DNA of 19,258 nt, from the NCBI GenBank assembly GCA_023428655.1, contig JAEYXC010000162.1, positions 1 through 19,258 on the forward strand. The letters run 5' to 3'. The notes beneath the pieces are model-generated. The model was not told the origin of the DNA and made no database searches. It was given only the letters and a program-made list of their open reading frames with translations. Source of the stretch: Bacillota bacterium (GTDB lineage: Bacteria > Bacillota > Clostridia > Lachnospirales > Lachnospiraceae). Of this stretch, positions 8,794 to 15,376 are shown one piece after another (position 1 is the stretch's first letter; each line of letters starts with the position of its first letter). A program made the position numbers and the translations under genes.

Positions 8794-10376
8794 TGTATAA
8801 AGCAATCATAGTTGATGATGAAAAGATGATTCGAATGGGTATGCGCAAAGCGATTCCATGGAATTTACTCGGGATCAGTGAGGTTTTTGTTGCAGGCTCC
8901 GGCTATGAAGCCTTGGAGGTTGTCCATGAACATATGCCGGACATTATGATTACGGATATCAATATGGATGATATGACCGGTCTGGATCTGATTGAGCGAA
9001 CCAAGGATATTGTTCCGGATATCAGAGTGATGGTTCTGACCGGATATGACAAATTTGAATATGCCAGACAATGCATCAAGCTAAATGTAAATGATTTCTT
9101 TTTAAAGCCAATTGATGAGAATGCATTAATTGCTTCTATCAAAAAACAGGTTACCTTTCTAGAGGAGAACAATACGGAAAAAACCTCGGATATTAACCGG
9201 AATCGTGCGAAGGCATTGACAGAACAATTAGATATCGAAAAATTTTTGCGAAATCTGGTGAAAAATCGTCTCACTCAAAAAGACGAGCAGATCAGAATGT
9301 TTTGTGATAAATATAATTATGACAGAAATAGAGCGTTGCAGATATCAATTATTATTCCGCCTCTATATATGGACAATAGTGAGGAGGAAAACTTTGATGC
9401 TCTTTTTATGAAAAACATATGCATCGGAATGATTGATGCTCAAAATCGAGGATTAACCTTCAGTAATGAGGGGAGAATTGTCGTTGTTCATTTTCTGGAT
9501 AGACCGAAGGAGAGTATCCTAGAGCATCTTCGAGAGTTAAGCGATATATTGGCGGATGAATATAATAAAAAGCCCAAAATAGTGCTTGGAAATCCGGTGA
9601 ATGGCTTTGAGTTGATCAATATCTCGTATAATGATGCGATGTATTTGCTTAAGAATGAAAAAGAAGAGTTCGACGAGATAATACAGACGAAAAATGCACT
9701 AAAAAAGGAGCACCTATTTTTAGAGGTATTTAATACGATGAAAAACGCGATGTGTATTAATGTGGCTGATACAGAGCGGGTTCTTCACATCTTCGATCGC
9801 TTCTGTAAAGCGACTGATTCCTATAATTTATCCGATAGTTATATACGTAAATGCTGCTATGAGCTGGCCACATCAGTCTACTATGCGTATATCTGTAACT
9901 CCGGTAAGGAGCCGGATGGAATGATGAATTCTCTGATTAAGGCGGTTCTAAATGTGAGCGGTGAAGAACAGTTTGATCTGGTTCGTCAGTTCTTTCTTAA
10001 GCTCCTTGGAAATAAGGAGGATAAGAATGTGCATGAAATTATTGACAAGGCAAAATTCTATATTAAGGAGCATATGTCCGAAGATGTTACGGTGGCAAAT
10101 ATTGCAGAAGCACTACATGTAGCGCCAAATTATTTCTCCAGGCTATTTAAACGTATTACCGGAGAAGGGTGCAACGAGTACATCGTACGAAAACGGATTG
10201 AGAAAGCAAAGAACTTGCTTGAAACCACCAGCTTGAAAATATATAAGATTGCTGTGATTGTTGGATACAATGATACAAACTATTTTTCTCTTGCGTTTAA
10301 GAAAAATACCGGTTTATCACCAACCAAATATCGCGAGGATTATCAAAAACCGGTTACCCTGATCAGCGGTGATTAG
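8793..10376 (+). CDS. Two-component response regulator, YesN type (receiver plus AraC DNA-binding domain)
   Basis: A 527-residue transcription factor. The receiver domain (1-120) has D8, D9, the phosphorylation site D55 (in ITDINM), T83 and K105, all in canonical places. A long middle region (about 130-410) of the kind common in YesN relatives carries no motif I can name. The C-terminal AraC/XylS domain (about 415-515) has two helix-turn-helix units, the first around VTVANIAEALHVAPNYFSRL, the second around IAVIVGYNDTNYFSLAFKK. The ATG shares a base with the kinase stop (TAATG), so the pair is co-translated. It is expected to activate the transporter genes upstream when the kinase detects its ligand. 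A terminator follows the stop by about 21 bases. Confidence 0.95.
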   Translation: MYKAIIVDDEKMIRMGMRKAIPWNLLGISEVFVAGSGYEALEVVHEHMPDIMITDINMDDMTGLDLIERTKDIVPDIRVMVLTGYDKFEYARQCIKLNVNDFFLKPIDENALIASIKKQVTFLEENNTEKTSDINRNRAKALTEQLDIEKFLRNLVKNRLTQKDEQIRMFCDKYNYDRNRALQISIIIPPLYMDNSEEENFDALFMKNICIGMIDAQNRGLTFSNEGRIVVVHFLDRPKESILEHLRELSDILADEYNKKPKIVLGNPVNGFELINISYNDAMYLLKNEKEEFDEIIQTKNALKKEHLFLEVFNTMKNAMCINVADTERVLHIFDRFCKATDSYNLSDSYIRKCCYELATSVYYAYICNSGKEPDGMMNSLIKAVLNVSGEEQFDLVRQFFLKLLGNKEDKNVHEIIDKAKFYIKEHMSEDVTVANIAEALHVAPNYFSRLFKRITGEGCNEYIVRKRIEKAKNLLETTSLKIYKIAVIVGYNDTNYFSLAFKKNTGLSPTKYREDYQKPVTLISGD

Positions 10377-10397
10377 AAAATAATTATGTTAATACAA

Positions 10398-10430
10398 AAC
10401 CCCCATGCCTAATTGGTATGGGGGTTGTTT
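10398..10430 (+). terminator. Terminator after the two-component genes
   Basis: AACCCCCATGCC and GGTATGGGGGTT form a 12-bp stem (one G-T wobble) with loop TAATT, followed by a broken T-run (GTTTGT). It closes the transporter/two-component cluster. The stem resembles the terminator at 16731-16762. Confidence 0.85.
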
Positions 10431-10482
10431 GTATGGAATTAACTATATATTTATGCATTATTTACTATGACAGGAACATCCA

Positions 10483-10511
10483 TTGACAGTATATTGTATA
10501 CTTTGTATAAT
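10483..10511 (+). promoter_or_regulatory. Consensus sigma-A promoter of the serine operon, with palindromic operator
   Basis: TTGACA (10483-10488), exactly 17 bases, then TATAAT (10506-10511): a perfect match to the housekeeping consensus. The spacer contains AGTATA-TTG-TATACT (10488-10502), a perfect palindrome placed where a repressor would block polymerase. It drives sdaAB-sdaAA-sstT with a leader of about 100 bases. The regulator is not in the window as far as can be seen. Confidence 0.9.
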
Positions 10512-10618
10512 AAAAAACAAGAAAAATACATTAAAAGGTGCAAAATGACAAAAAGTACAATGGATAAATTTATGCCTAATTGGTTGTATTTACTAAATGT
10601 AGAGAAAGGAGTCGGTTT

Positions 10619-11281
10619 ATGCTTGGTGTTTTTGATATTATTGGGCCAATTATGATTGGCCCCTCCAGTTCCCACACAGCGGGAGCGGTACGCATCGGCA
10701 AATATACTTATTCTATATTAGGAGAGAGACCGGTCAAAGTAAAGGTTGGCTTTACCGGATCCTTTGCTAAGACATATCGGGGACATGGTACGGATAAAGC
10801 AATTATTGCCGGTGTCCTTGGTATGAATACGGATGATAAAAGAATATGCAACAGCCTGGAGATTGCCGAGGAGGAAGGGTTGGACTATACCTTTGAAACA
10901 TTGGAGCTAGATGGAGTACATCCCAATACTATGGAACTGGAGCTTGAGGGGGAGAGTGGAAGGAGGGTTAATGTAAGGGGCTCTTCCATCGGTGGCGGTA
11001 ATATCTTAATTAACAGGATTAACGGGGCCAATGTGCTGATAACCGGAAAATCAGCAGCACTCATTATTACCCATCTTGATAAGCCCGGCATGGTTGCTAA
11101 GGTAAGTAACATTTTGGGGAATACGGGAATTAATATTAATCAATTTTCATTAAGTAGAGAGGAAAAAGGAGGAGTAGCGATTATGACGATTGAAATTGAT
11201 GGAGGAATGGATCCGTCGATTCAACAAACCATTCAGGATGTTCCCAATGTCTTATCGATCAGTATCCTAAAGGCGATTTAA
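10619..11281 (+). CDS. sdaAB: L-serine dehydratase, iron-sulfur dependent, beta subunit
   Basis: A 220-residue protein beginning MLGVFDIIGPIMIGPSSSHT, the hallmark of the SdaAB subunit, including the serine-rich PSSSHTAG motif near the active site. An ACT-like regulatory region is at the C-terminus (about 148-220, starting ALIITHLDKPGMVAKVS). With SdaAA it forms the [4Fe-4S] enzyme that turns L-serine into pyruvate and ammonia in the cytoplasm. The ATG at 10619 has AAAGGAG seven bases upstream; the frame is open to 10580, but that extension is not conserved in character and spans the ribosome site. The alpha subunit gene follows after 10 bases. A perfect consensus promoter lies about 110 bases upstream. 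Confidence 0.96.
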   Translation: MLGVFDIIGPIMIGPSSSHTAGAVRIGKYTYSILGERPVKVKVGFTGSFAKTYRGHGTDKAIIAGVLGMNTDDKRICNSLEIAEEEGLDYTFETLELDGVHPNTMELELEGESGRRVNVRGSSIGGGNILINRINGANVLITGKSAALIITHLDKPGMVAKVSNILGNTGININQFSLSREEKGGVAIMTIEIDGGMDPSIQQTIQDVPNVLSISILKAI

Positions 11282-11291
11282 GGAGGTTCTC

Positions 11292-12164
11292 ATGAAATAC
11301 AATTCGATATCAGAATTATGTCGAAGGGCGGAAGAGAAAAACATAAGGATTTCTGAATTAGTGTTAAAGGATCAGGCAGTTCTGATGGAAACGAGTGAAG
11401 AAGACTTAAAACGCACAATGAGGAAGATGCTTGAGGTTATGAGAGAAAGTACAGTAGAAGGGGTCAATTCAGAAAAACGCTCCACCAGCGGATTGACAGG
11501 AGGGGATGCACATAGGATGGAGCAAGCAGTAAAGGAAGGACGAACTCTTTGTGGATCCATGATTGGAAAGGCACTTACTAAAGCACTTTCCGCATCAGAG
11601 ACGAATGCTTGCATGGGTAAGATTGTAGCAGCACCGACAGCCGGAAGCTGCGGAATACTTCCTTCGGTACTTATGACAATTGCAGAAGAAAAAAATATTG
11701 AAGAGGAGCAATTGGTTATGGCTTTATTTACATCATCAGCGATTGGTATGGTTATAGCGAATAAGGCTAGTATTTCTGGGGCGGAAGGAGGGTGCCAAGC
11801 AGAATGCGGGTCTGCCAGTGCAATGGCAGCGGCAGCGTTGGTCGAGCTATGTGGCGGTTCTCCTACTATGGTGGAGCATGCATGTGCTATTTCATTAAAA
11901 TGTGTACTTGGTCTAGTGTGCGACCCTGTGGCAGGTTTAGTGGAGATTCCTTGCATTAAGCGTAATGCAATGGGGGCTGCGAATGCTTTTGTCTCGGCAG
12001 AAATGGCATTGGCGGGCATTGAGAGTAAAATACCGGCTGATGAGGTGATACATGCGATGAAGGTGATAGGAGATGGTATGGCACCGGCACTTAAGGAGAC
12101 GGCAGAGGGAGGCCTTGCGGCTACACCCACAGCAAGGAGATTAATGAAACAAGTTTTTGGGTGA
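11292..12164 (+). CDS. sdaAA: L-serine dehydratase, iron-sulfur dependent, alpha subunit
   Basis: A 290-residue catalytic subunit. The segment PTAGSCGILPS (115-125) and the cysteine-rich part GGCQAECGSASAMAAAA (166-182), followed by GLVCDPVAG (207-215) and IPCIKRNAMGA (219-229), match SdaAA. Cluster ligands are likely among C172, C210 and C221, by comparison with the family. It carries the [4Fe-4S] cluster that binds and activates L-serine for dehydration to pyruvate. AAGGAGG lies seven bases before the ATG, and sdaAB ends ten bases upstream, so the subunits are coupled. The long open frame on the opposite strand (11372-12223) is a shadow of this gene. Confidence 0.96.
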   Translation: MKYNSISELCRRAEEKNIRISELVLKDQAVLMETSEEDLKRTMRKMLEVMRESTVEGVNSEKRSTSGLTGGDAHRMEQAVKEGRTLCGSMIGKALTKALSASETNACMGKIVAAPTAGSCGILPSVLMTIAEEKNIEEEQLVMALFTSSAIGMVIANKASISGAEGGCQAECGSASAMAAAALVELCGGSPTMVEHACAISLKCVLGLVCDPVAGLVEIPCIKRNAMGAANAFVSAEMALAGIESKIPADEVIHAMKVIGDGMAPALKETAEGGLAATPTARRLMKQVFG

Positions 12165-12245
12165 TAACGATTTGTGTCAATGAGAAGCATGAACCATTCG
12201 GCACTTAATTTGCTGGATATCAACTGGAGAAATAATGGAGGACGT

Positions 12246-13475
12246 ATGAAAGCTATATTGAAATCGTGGAATAGAATAGGCTTAATTCAAAGAATTCTGA
12301 TTGGTATGGGGATTGGTCTCGTTCTGGGACTGACAATACCGCAGTTTACAACGATAGGTATATTAGGTAATCTGTTTGTGGGTGCGTTAAAAGCAGTTGC
12401 GCCAATCTTAGTATTTGTTCTTGTAATGGATTCTCTCGCCTCAGCAAAACCCGGATCCGGTAGTAATATGAAAAGCGTACTTTTACTTTATGCTTTGGGT
12501 ACACTAGCCTCAGCTCTTGTAGCAGTTGTAGTAAACAGCCTCTATCCTGTCACAATTGCTTTGAGCTCAGATCTAGAAGTAACCGGCGTTGAAGCTACGT
12601 CAGGGATAGGTGAGGTAGTAAAGTCTTTTATGATGAATTTGGTTACCAACCCGGTCACGGCCCTCAGTGAAGGGAATTACATTGGTATACTAACATGGGC
12701 TGTTATTTTCGGTATCGCGTTAAAGCATACTTCTGAAACAACGAAGCAGGGACTTTCCGATATATCAAATACAGTGTCTATGGTCGTAAAATGGGTAATT
12801 AACTGTGCTCCATTTGGTATCCTTGGTTTGGTGTTTACTACAGTCTCTGAAACAGGTATGGCTGGATTTGCAACCTATGGTAAGCTACTGATTGTATTGG
12901 TAAGCTGTATGGTCGGTGTTGCATTAATCTTAAACCCTCTTATTGTTTTTCTGACAATCAGACAGAATCCATATCCACTGGTGTTCCGATGCCTTAGGGA
13001 AAGTGCAATTACTGCATTCTTTACCAGAAGCTCCGCAGCGAACATTCCGGTTAATATGGAGCTTTGCAAAAAGCTTGGATTAAATGAGGATACTTATTCG
13101 GTTAGCATTCCGCTTGGTGCCACGGTGAATATGGCAGGTGCAGCGATTACAATCACAACCATGTCCCTAGCTGCGGTGCATACGCTTGGTATCTCTGTTG
13201 ATTTACCCACTATGCTGATATTGAGCATCGTTGCAAGCTTAGCAGCAGCAGGCACCTCCGGTGTGGCAGGCGGATCATTGATGTTAATTCCACTGGCATG
13301 TAGCTTGTTTGGTATTTCGAATGATATTGCAATGCAGGTTGTCGGAATTGGGTTTATTATCGGTGTTGTTCAAGATTCCTGTGAAACGGCATTAAATTCA
13401 TCTACAGATGCTTTATTTACCGCGGCTGCAGAATTTAGGTTATGGAAGAAGCAAGGAAAAGCGCTTCCTTTTTAG
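12246..13475 (+). CDS. sstT: Na+/serine-threonine symporter
   Basis: A 409-residue transporter of the dicarboxylate/amino acid:cation symporter family. It follows E. coli SstT closely over its length as I recall that protein: LFVGALKAVAPILVFVLVM, the stretch FFTRSSAANIPVNMELC, SVSIPLGATVNMAGAAIT, and near the end VQDSCETALNSSTDALFTAAA. Substrate and sodium sites lie in the re-entrant loops around these motifs. It brings L-serine (and threonine) into the cell with sodium. The ATG at 12246 has GGAGG four bases upstream and gives a family-like N-terminus; the frame extends to a GTG at 12174 but that adds 24 unrelated residues. Its place after sdaAB-sdaAA makes a complete import-and-deaminate serine operon. 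Confidence 0.95.
   Translation: MKAILKSWNRIGLIQRILIGMGIGLVLGLTIPQFTTIGILGNLFVGALKAVAPILVFVLVMDSLASAKPGSGSNMKSVLLLYALGTLASALVAVVVNSLYPVTIALSSDLEVTGVEATSGIGEVVKSFMMNLVTNPVTALSEGNYIGILTWAVIFGIALKHTSETTKQGLSDISNTVSMVVKWVINCAPFGILGLVFTTVSETGMAGFATYGKLLIVLVSCMVGVALILNPLIVFLTIRQNPYPLVFRCLRESAITAFFTRSSAANIPVNMELCKKLGLNEDTYSVSIPLGATVNMAGAAITITTMSLAAVHTLGISVDLPTMLILSIVASLAAAGTSGVAGGSLMLIPLACSLFGISNDIAMQVVGIGFIIGVVQDSCETALNSSTDALFTAAAEFRLWKKQGKALPF
13453..13473 (+). terminator. Possible weak terminator overlapping the sstT stop
   Basis: AAGGAA and TTCCTT form a six-pair stem around AAGCGC, running into TTTTT that includes the first base of the stop codon. The stem is short, so termination may be partial. 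No better hairpin with a T-run occurs before the next promoter. Confidence 0.4.
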
Positions 13476-13550
13476 AAATTATTATTGGTTGGTTACTCAT
13501 TTGAGGTAATGGGGCTTCGGAATTGGAGAGTGGAAATAGGCACCGTTGCA

Positions 13551-13579
13551 TTGACAAAATCACAAAGATAAATTAAAAT
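13551..13579 (+). promoter_or_regulatory. Promoter of the structured RNA
   Basis: TTGACA (13551-13556), a 17-base spacer and TAAAAT (13574-13579), one mismatch from consensus. Predicted start near 13586. It points into the non-coding structured region and then toward the methyltransferase gene. Confidence 0.75.
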
Positions 13580-13585
13580 AAAACT

Positions 13586-13822
13586 AACAAAATAAGCATA
13601 ATAATCTAGTGAAGAAGGGTGGAATGCTGTCCGGTACACTTAAGAATAAACCAAGTGTACATGGAAAAGTAATTTTAAAATCATCTTAATAAAACATTGA
13701 GAAAAAGATAAAGCTGTTTCGAACGGTTTGGTTTTTGTACTCAATTACAAGAGATTTTAAGATTACTTATAGGTGCGTTCATCATGAAATGTGAGCCGTA
13801 GAGTAATTCTACGGCTCTTTTT
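13586..13822 (+). ncRNA. Candidate structured RNA: leader of the methyltransferase gene or independent sRNA
   Basis: About 237 bases between a near-consensus promoter and a strong terminator, without a convincing reading frame. Three stems are visible. P1 pairs GTACACTT (13634-13641) with AAGTGTAC (13653-13660). P2 is a 20-bp helix pairing 13667-13687 with 13749-13768, with one bulged A (13683) and one G-T wobble. Inside it ATTGAG (13696-13701) pairs with CTCAAT (13740-13745), and A-run 13702-13706 with T-run 13732-13736, capped by CTGTT/AACGG. P3 is the terminator. ACGGTTT (13723-13729) can also pair with GAGCCGT (13793-13799) of the terminator, which would disrupt it, so an attenuation switch is possible. 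I match it to no known riboswitch; the T-box sequence is absent. Boundaries are estimated. Confidence 0.55.
13793..13822 (+). terminator. Strong rho-independent terminator
   Basis: A perfect 10-bp stem GAGCCGTAGA / TCTACGGCTC with loop GTAAT runs into TTTTT (13818-13822). It ends the structured RNA and sits 86 bases before the methyltransferase start, a position compatible with attenuation. Confidence 0.92.
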
Positions 13823-13831
13823 GACAAGTGG

Positions 13832-13845
13832 ATTGACCAGTCAAT
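13832..13845. promoter_or_regulatory. Palindromic operator candidate upstream of the methyltransferase gene
   Basis: ATTGAC-CA-GTCAAT is a perfect 14-base palindrome between the terminator and the methyltransferase ribosome site, just after a TTGACA hexamer at 13821-13826. Its form resembles operators of TetR-family repressors. No TetR gene lies in the window, so the regulator is unknown. Confidence 0.5.
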
Positions 13846-13907
13846 TCATTTGATCTCCACTCGATTATTATGCTTTATTTTGTCAATAAGGAATGGAGGA
13901 ATTCATT

Positions 13908-14780
13908 ATGATACAAGGAAATGCAAGTTTTATACGAAACAATGGCCTGAATATGGAGCTGCTGGTTAACGCTGAGAGAAGGCCGGATTTAAACATTACG
14001 AATCAAGAACCGTTTTGGGATGACCCGCATATTTCAGAGCAGATGTTAAAGGCACACCTAGATCCTGAATGGGATGCAGCCAGCTATAAGCATAACACAA
14101 TTGAACAAATTGTAGAATGGCAGGTAAAATATTTGAATTTAAACAAAGGTAAAAGGATTTTAGATTTGGGCTGTGGTCCCGGTCTGTACACTACCAGGTT
14201 CTCTCAGTATGGACTTGAGGTTGTAGGTATGGATTACTCGAGAAATTCCATCAATTATGCGAAACACTATGCAGAAACGAACGGCTTGAACATTCGTTAT
14301 TTATATCAGGATTATCTCACAATGGACTATAACTGTGAATTCGATGTTATTTTTCTAATTTACTGTGATTTTGGAGCTCTTACTGATTGCAACCGCGACC
14401 TTCTACTACAAGAGATACATAAGGCACTGAAGCCAAAGGGAATATTTATATTTGATGTATTTACAAGCTTCAATTGGGAGCAAAATACGAATCGCAATTG
14501 GTATGTGAGTGAGACTGGCTTTTGGAGACCAAACCCTCATCTTGTTCTTGAACAGATATTTCATTATGAAGTTGAGAATATTTATCTGCACCAGCATATT
14601 GTTATGGATGATACTGGCAGGGTATCTACCTATAATCTGAGAGATCATTATTACTCCAGAGAAAGTATTTCACAACTAATGCAAAGGCATGGCTTTCGTA
14701 TAAAGGATATCTGGAGTGACTTGGCAGGTAGGGCTTATGTGGATAACACCAAGTGTATGGGAATTGCGGCTCAAAAGTAA
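13908..14780 (+). CDS. Class I SAM-dependent methyltransferase
   Basis: A 290-residue protein with a class I methyltransferase fold. Motif I is ILDLGCGPG (84-92), motif II ends in the acidic VVGMDYS (105-111, D109 expected to bind the SAM ribose), and FDVIFLIYCDFGAL forms the motif IV strand; KALKPKGIFIFDVF follows. The C-terminal third (about 190-290) is specific and probably carries the substrate pocket; it has WRPNPHLVLEQ and RDHYYSRESI. The substrate cannot be named. I chose the ATG at 13908 because GGAGGA lies seven bases before it; an upstream in-frame ATG at 13893 overlaps that site. It stands alone, behind a palindrome and a structured RNA, and is followed by a large perfect hairpin. 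Confidence 0.88.
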   Translation: MIQGNASFIRNNGLNMELLVNAERRPDLNITNQEPFWDDPHISEQMLKAHLDPEWDAASYKHNTIEQIVEWQVKYLNLNKGKRILDLGCGPGLYTTRFSQYGLEVVGMDYSRNSINYAKHYAETNGLNIRYLYQDYLTMDYNCEFDVIFLIYCDFGALTDCNRDLLLQEIHKALKPKGIFIFDVFTSFNWEQNTNRNWYVSETGFWRPNPHLVLEQIFHYEVENIYLHQHIVMDDTGRVSTYNLRDHYYSRESISQLMQRHGFRIKDIWSDLAGRAYVDNTKCMGIAAQK

Positions 14781-14844
14781 TCATGCTGTCAAATTAATAA
14801 AAGTAACACATAATGTTTTCATAAAGCTCCATGAATCAACAACT

Positions 14845-14894
14845 GCTTTTAGCAATAGCCCACCACGAAATTGTGGTGGGCTATTGCTAAAAGC
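14845..14894. repeat. Perfect 22-bp inverted repeat (hairpin) after the methyltransferase gene
   Basis: Bases 14845-14866 are exactly complementary to 14873-14894, around the loop GAAATT. The inner half is GC-rich (GCCCACCAC / GTGGTGGGC). There is no T-run on either side, so it is not a standard terminator, though a hairpin this strong could still stop or stabilise transcripts from both sides. It may be a dispersed intergenic repeat. Confidence 0.85.
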
Positions 14895-14972
14895 GGAGAA
14901 TGGGGTTTAGAGGGCTTGAGAGCCGCATTAAATAAAAGGACAAGCTGCCAAAATACAAATAGAATAATTGTC

Positions 14973-15001
14973 TTGACATATATAGATTATCTATATATAT
15001 T
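14973..15001 (+). promoter_or_regulatory. Promoter of the padR operon
   Basis: TTGACA (14973-14978), a 17-base spacer and TATATT (14996-15001). TATTAT at 14998-15003 is an alternative -10 with a longer spacer. The spacer is occupied by a palindromic operator. Confidence 0.8.
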
Positions 15002-15021
15002 ATATGTAGATAATCTATATA
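14979..15021. promoter_or_regulatory. Twin palindromic operators in the padR promoter
   Basis: Site 1, TATATAGATTATCTATATA (14979-14997), and site 2, TATGTAGATAATCTATATA (15003-15021), share the core TAGATnATCTA and are centred 24 bases apart. Site 1 fills the -35/-10 spacer and site 2 covers the start region up to the ribosome site. This arrangement fits autorepression by the PadR protein encoded immediately downstream. Confidence 0.8.
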
Positions 15022-15034
15022 AAGGAGAGTAGCC

Positions 15035-15376
15035 ATGAGTAAGAATAAGGGATTGATTTCGGGAAGTACATCCATGTTGCTTTTGAGTTTATTATCAGAA
15101 AAGGATATGTATGGTTATGAGATAATAGAAACATTGAATAAGCGTTCTAATCATGTGTTTGATCTAAAAGCTGGAACACTATATCCTTTGCTGCATTCCT
15201 TGGAGGAAAAAGAATACCTTCAGGCTTATGAAGTTTTGGAAAGTGCGAAGCCAAGAAAGTACTATCGAATCACTAAAAAAGGGCGTAAATATTTGAAAGA
15301 ACTCAGCGAAGAGTGGAATGAATATGCTCAAGCGGTAAGAGGAGTGATTGGAGGTGTTACTTTTGGGACGGTATGA
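15035..15376 (+). CDS. PadR-family transcriptional regulator
   Basis: A 113-residue protein made of the PadR winged-helix domain almost alone. Characteristic residues are MLLLSLLSEKDMYGYEI (15-31), the wing-and-recognition part LKAGTLYPLLHSLEEK (44-59), and PRKYYRITKKGRKYL (73-87). Proteins of this family bind palindromic operators as dimers and usually repress their own operon and a linked membrane or transport gene. Two matching palindromes lie in its promoter. AAAGGAGAG precedes the ATG. The next gene starts inside its last codons, an overlap of 14 bases, so repressor and target are co-translated. The inducing signal is not evident. Confidence 0.93.
   Translation: MSKNKGLISGSTSMLLLSLLSEKDMYGYEIIETLNKRSNHVFDLKAGTLYPLLHSLEEKEYLQAYEVLESAKPRKYYRITKKGRKYLKELSEEWNEYAQAVRGVIGGVTFGTV

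Larger units (their letters stand above)
13476..13907 (+). other. Gene-free 432-base stretch: what it holds
   Basis: Bases 13476-13550 show only a weak bulged hairpin (13493-13509). A promoter at 13551-13579 starts a structured transcript that ends at the terminator 13793-13822. A palindrome at 13832-13845 and the methyltransferase ribosome site (GGAGGA, 13895-13900) fill the rest. No convincing protein gene is present; a 21-codon frame at 13624-13689 is weak. Confidence 0.7.

Noticed and set aside
8275..9274. Several - strand frames over the kinase and regulator genes
   Set aside because: They overlap strongly supported + strand genes and show no family features.
11372..12223. 283-codon frame on the - strand
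   Set aside because: It is the antisense shadow of sdaAA, has no ribosome site and matches no family, while sdaAA is unmistakable.
12174..12245. Upstream GTG start for sstT
   Set aside because: It would add 24 residues unlike the family and contain the ribosome site of the ATG at 12246.
13613..13630. AAGGGTGGAATG resembles the T-box sequence
   Set aside because: The T-box core needs GGGTGGNACC followed closely by a terminator; here ACC is missing and the terminator is 170 bases away.
13624..13689. 21-codon frame inside the structured RNA
   Set aside because: The ribosome site is poorly spaced, and the frame overlaps the hairpin P1 and one arm of the long helix. The RNA structure explains the sequence better.
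13793..13817. GAGCCGT...ACGGCTC resembles domain V of a group II intron
   Set aside because: The stem is perfectly symmetrical, lacks the two-base bulge and GNRA loop of domain V, runs into TTTTT, and no intron protein or domain VI follows. It is an ordinary terminator.
13893..13907. Upstream ATG for the methyltransferase
   Set aside because: This ATG overlaps the GGAGGA ribosome site that serves the ATG at 13908.
15348..15362. Longer start (TTG 15348) for the SEDS-like gene
   Set aside because: Its spacing to GGAG is only three bases, whereas TTG 15363 has GGAGG eight bases upstream.
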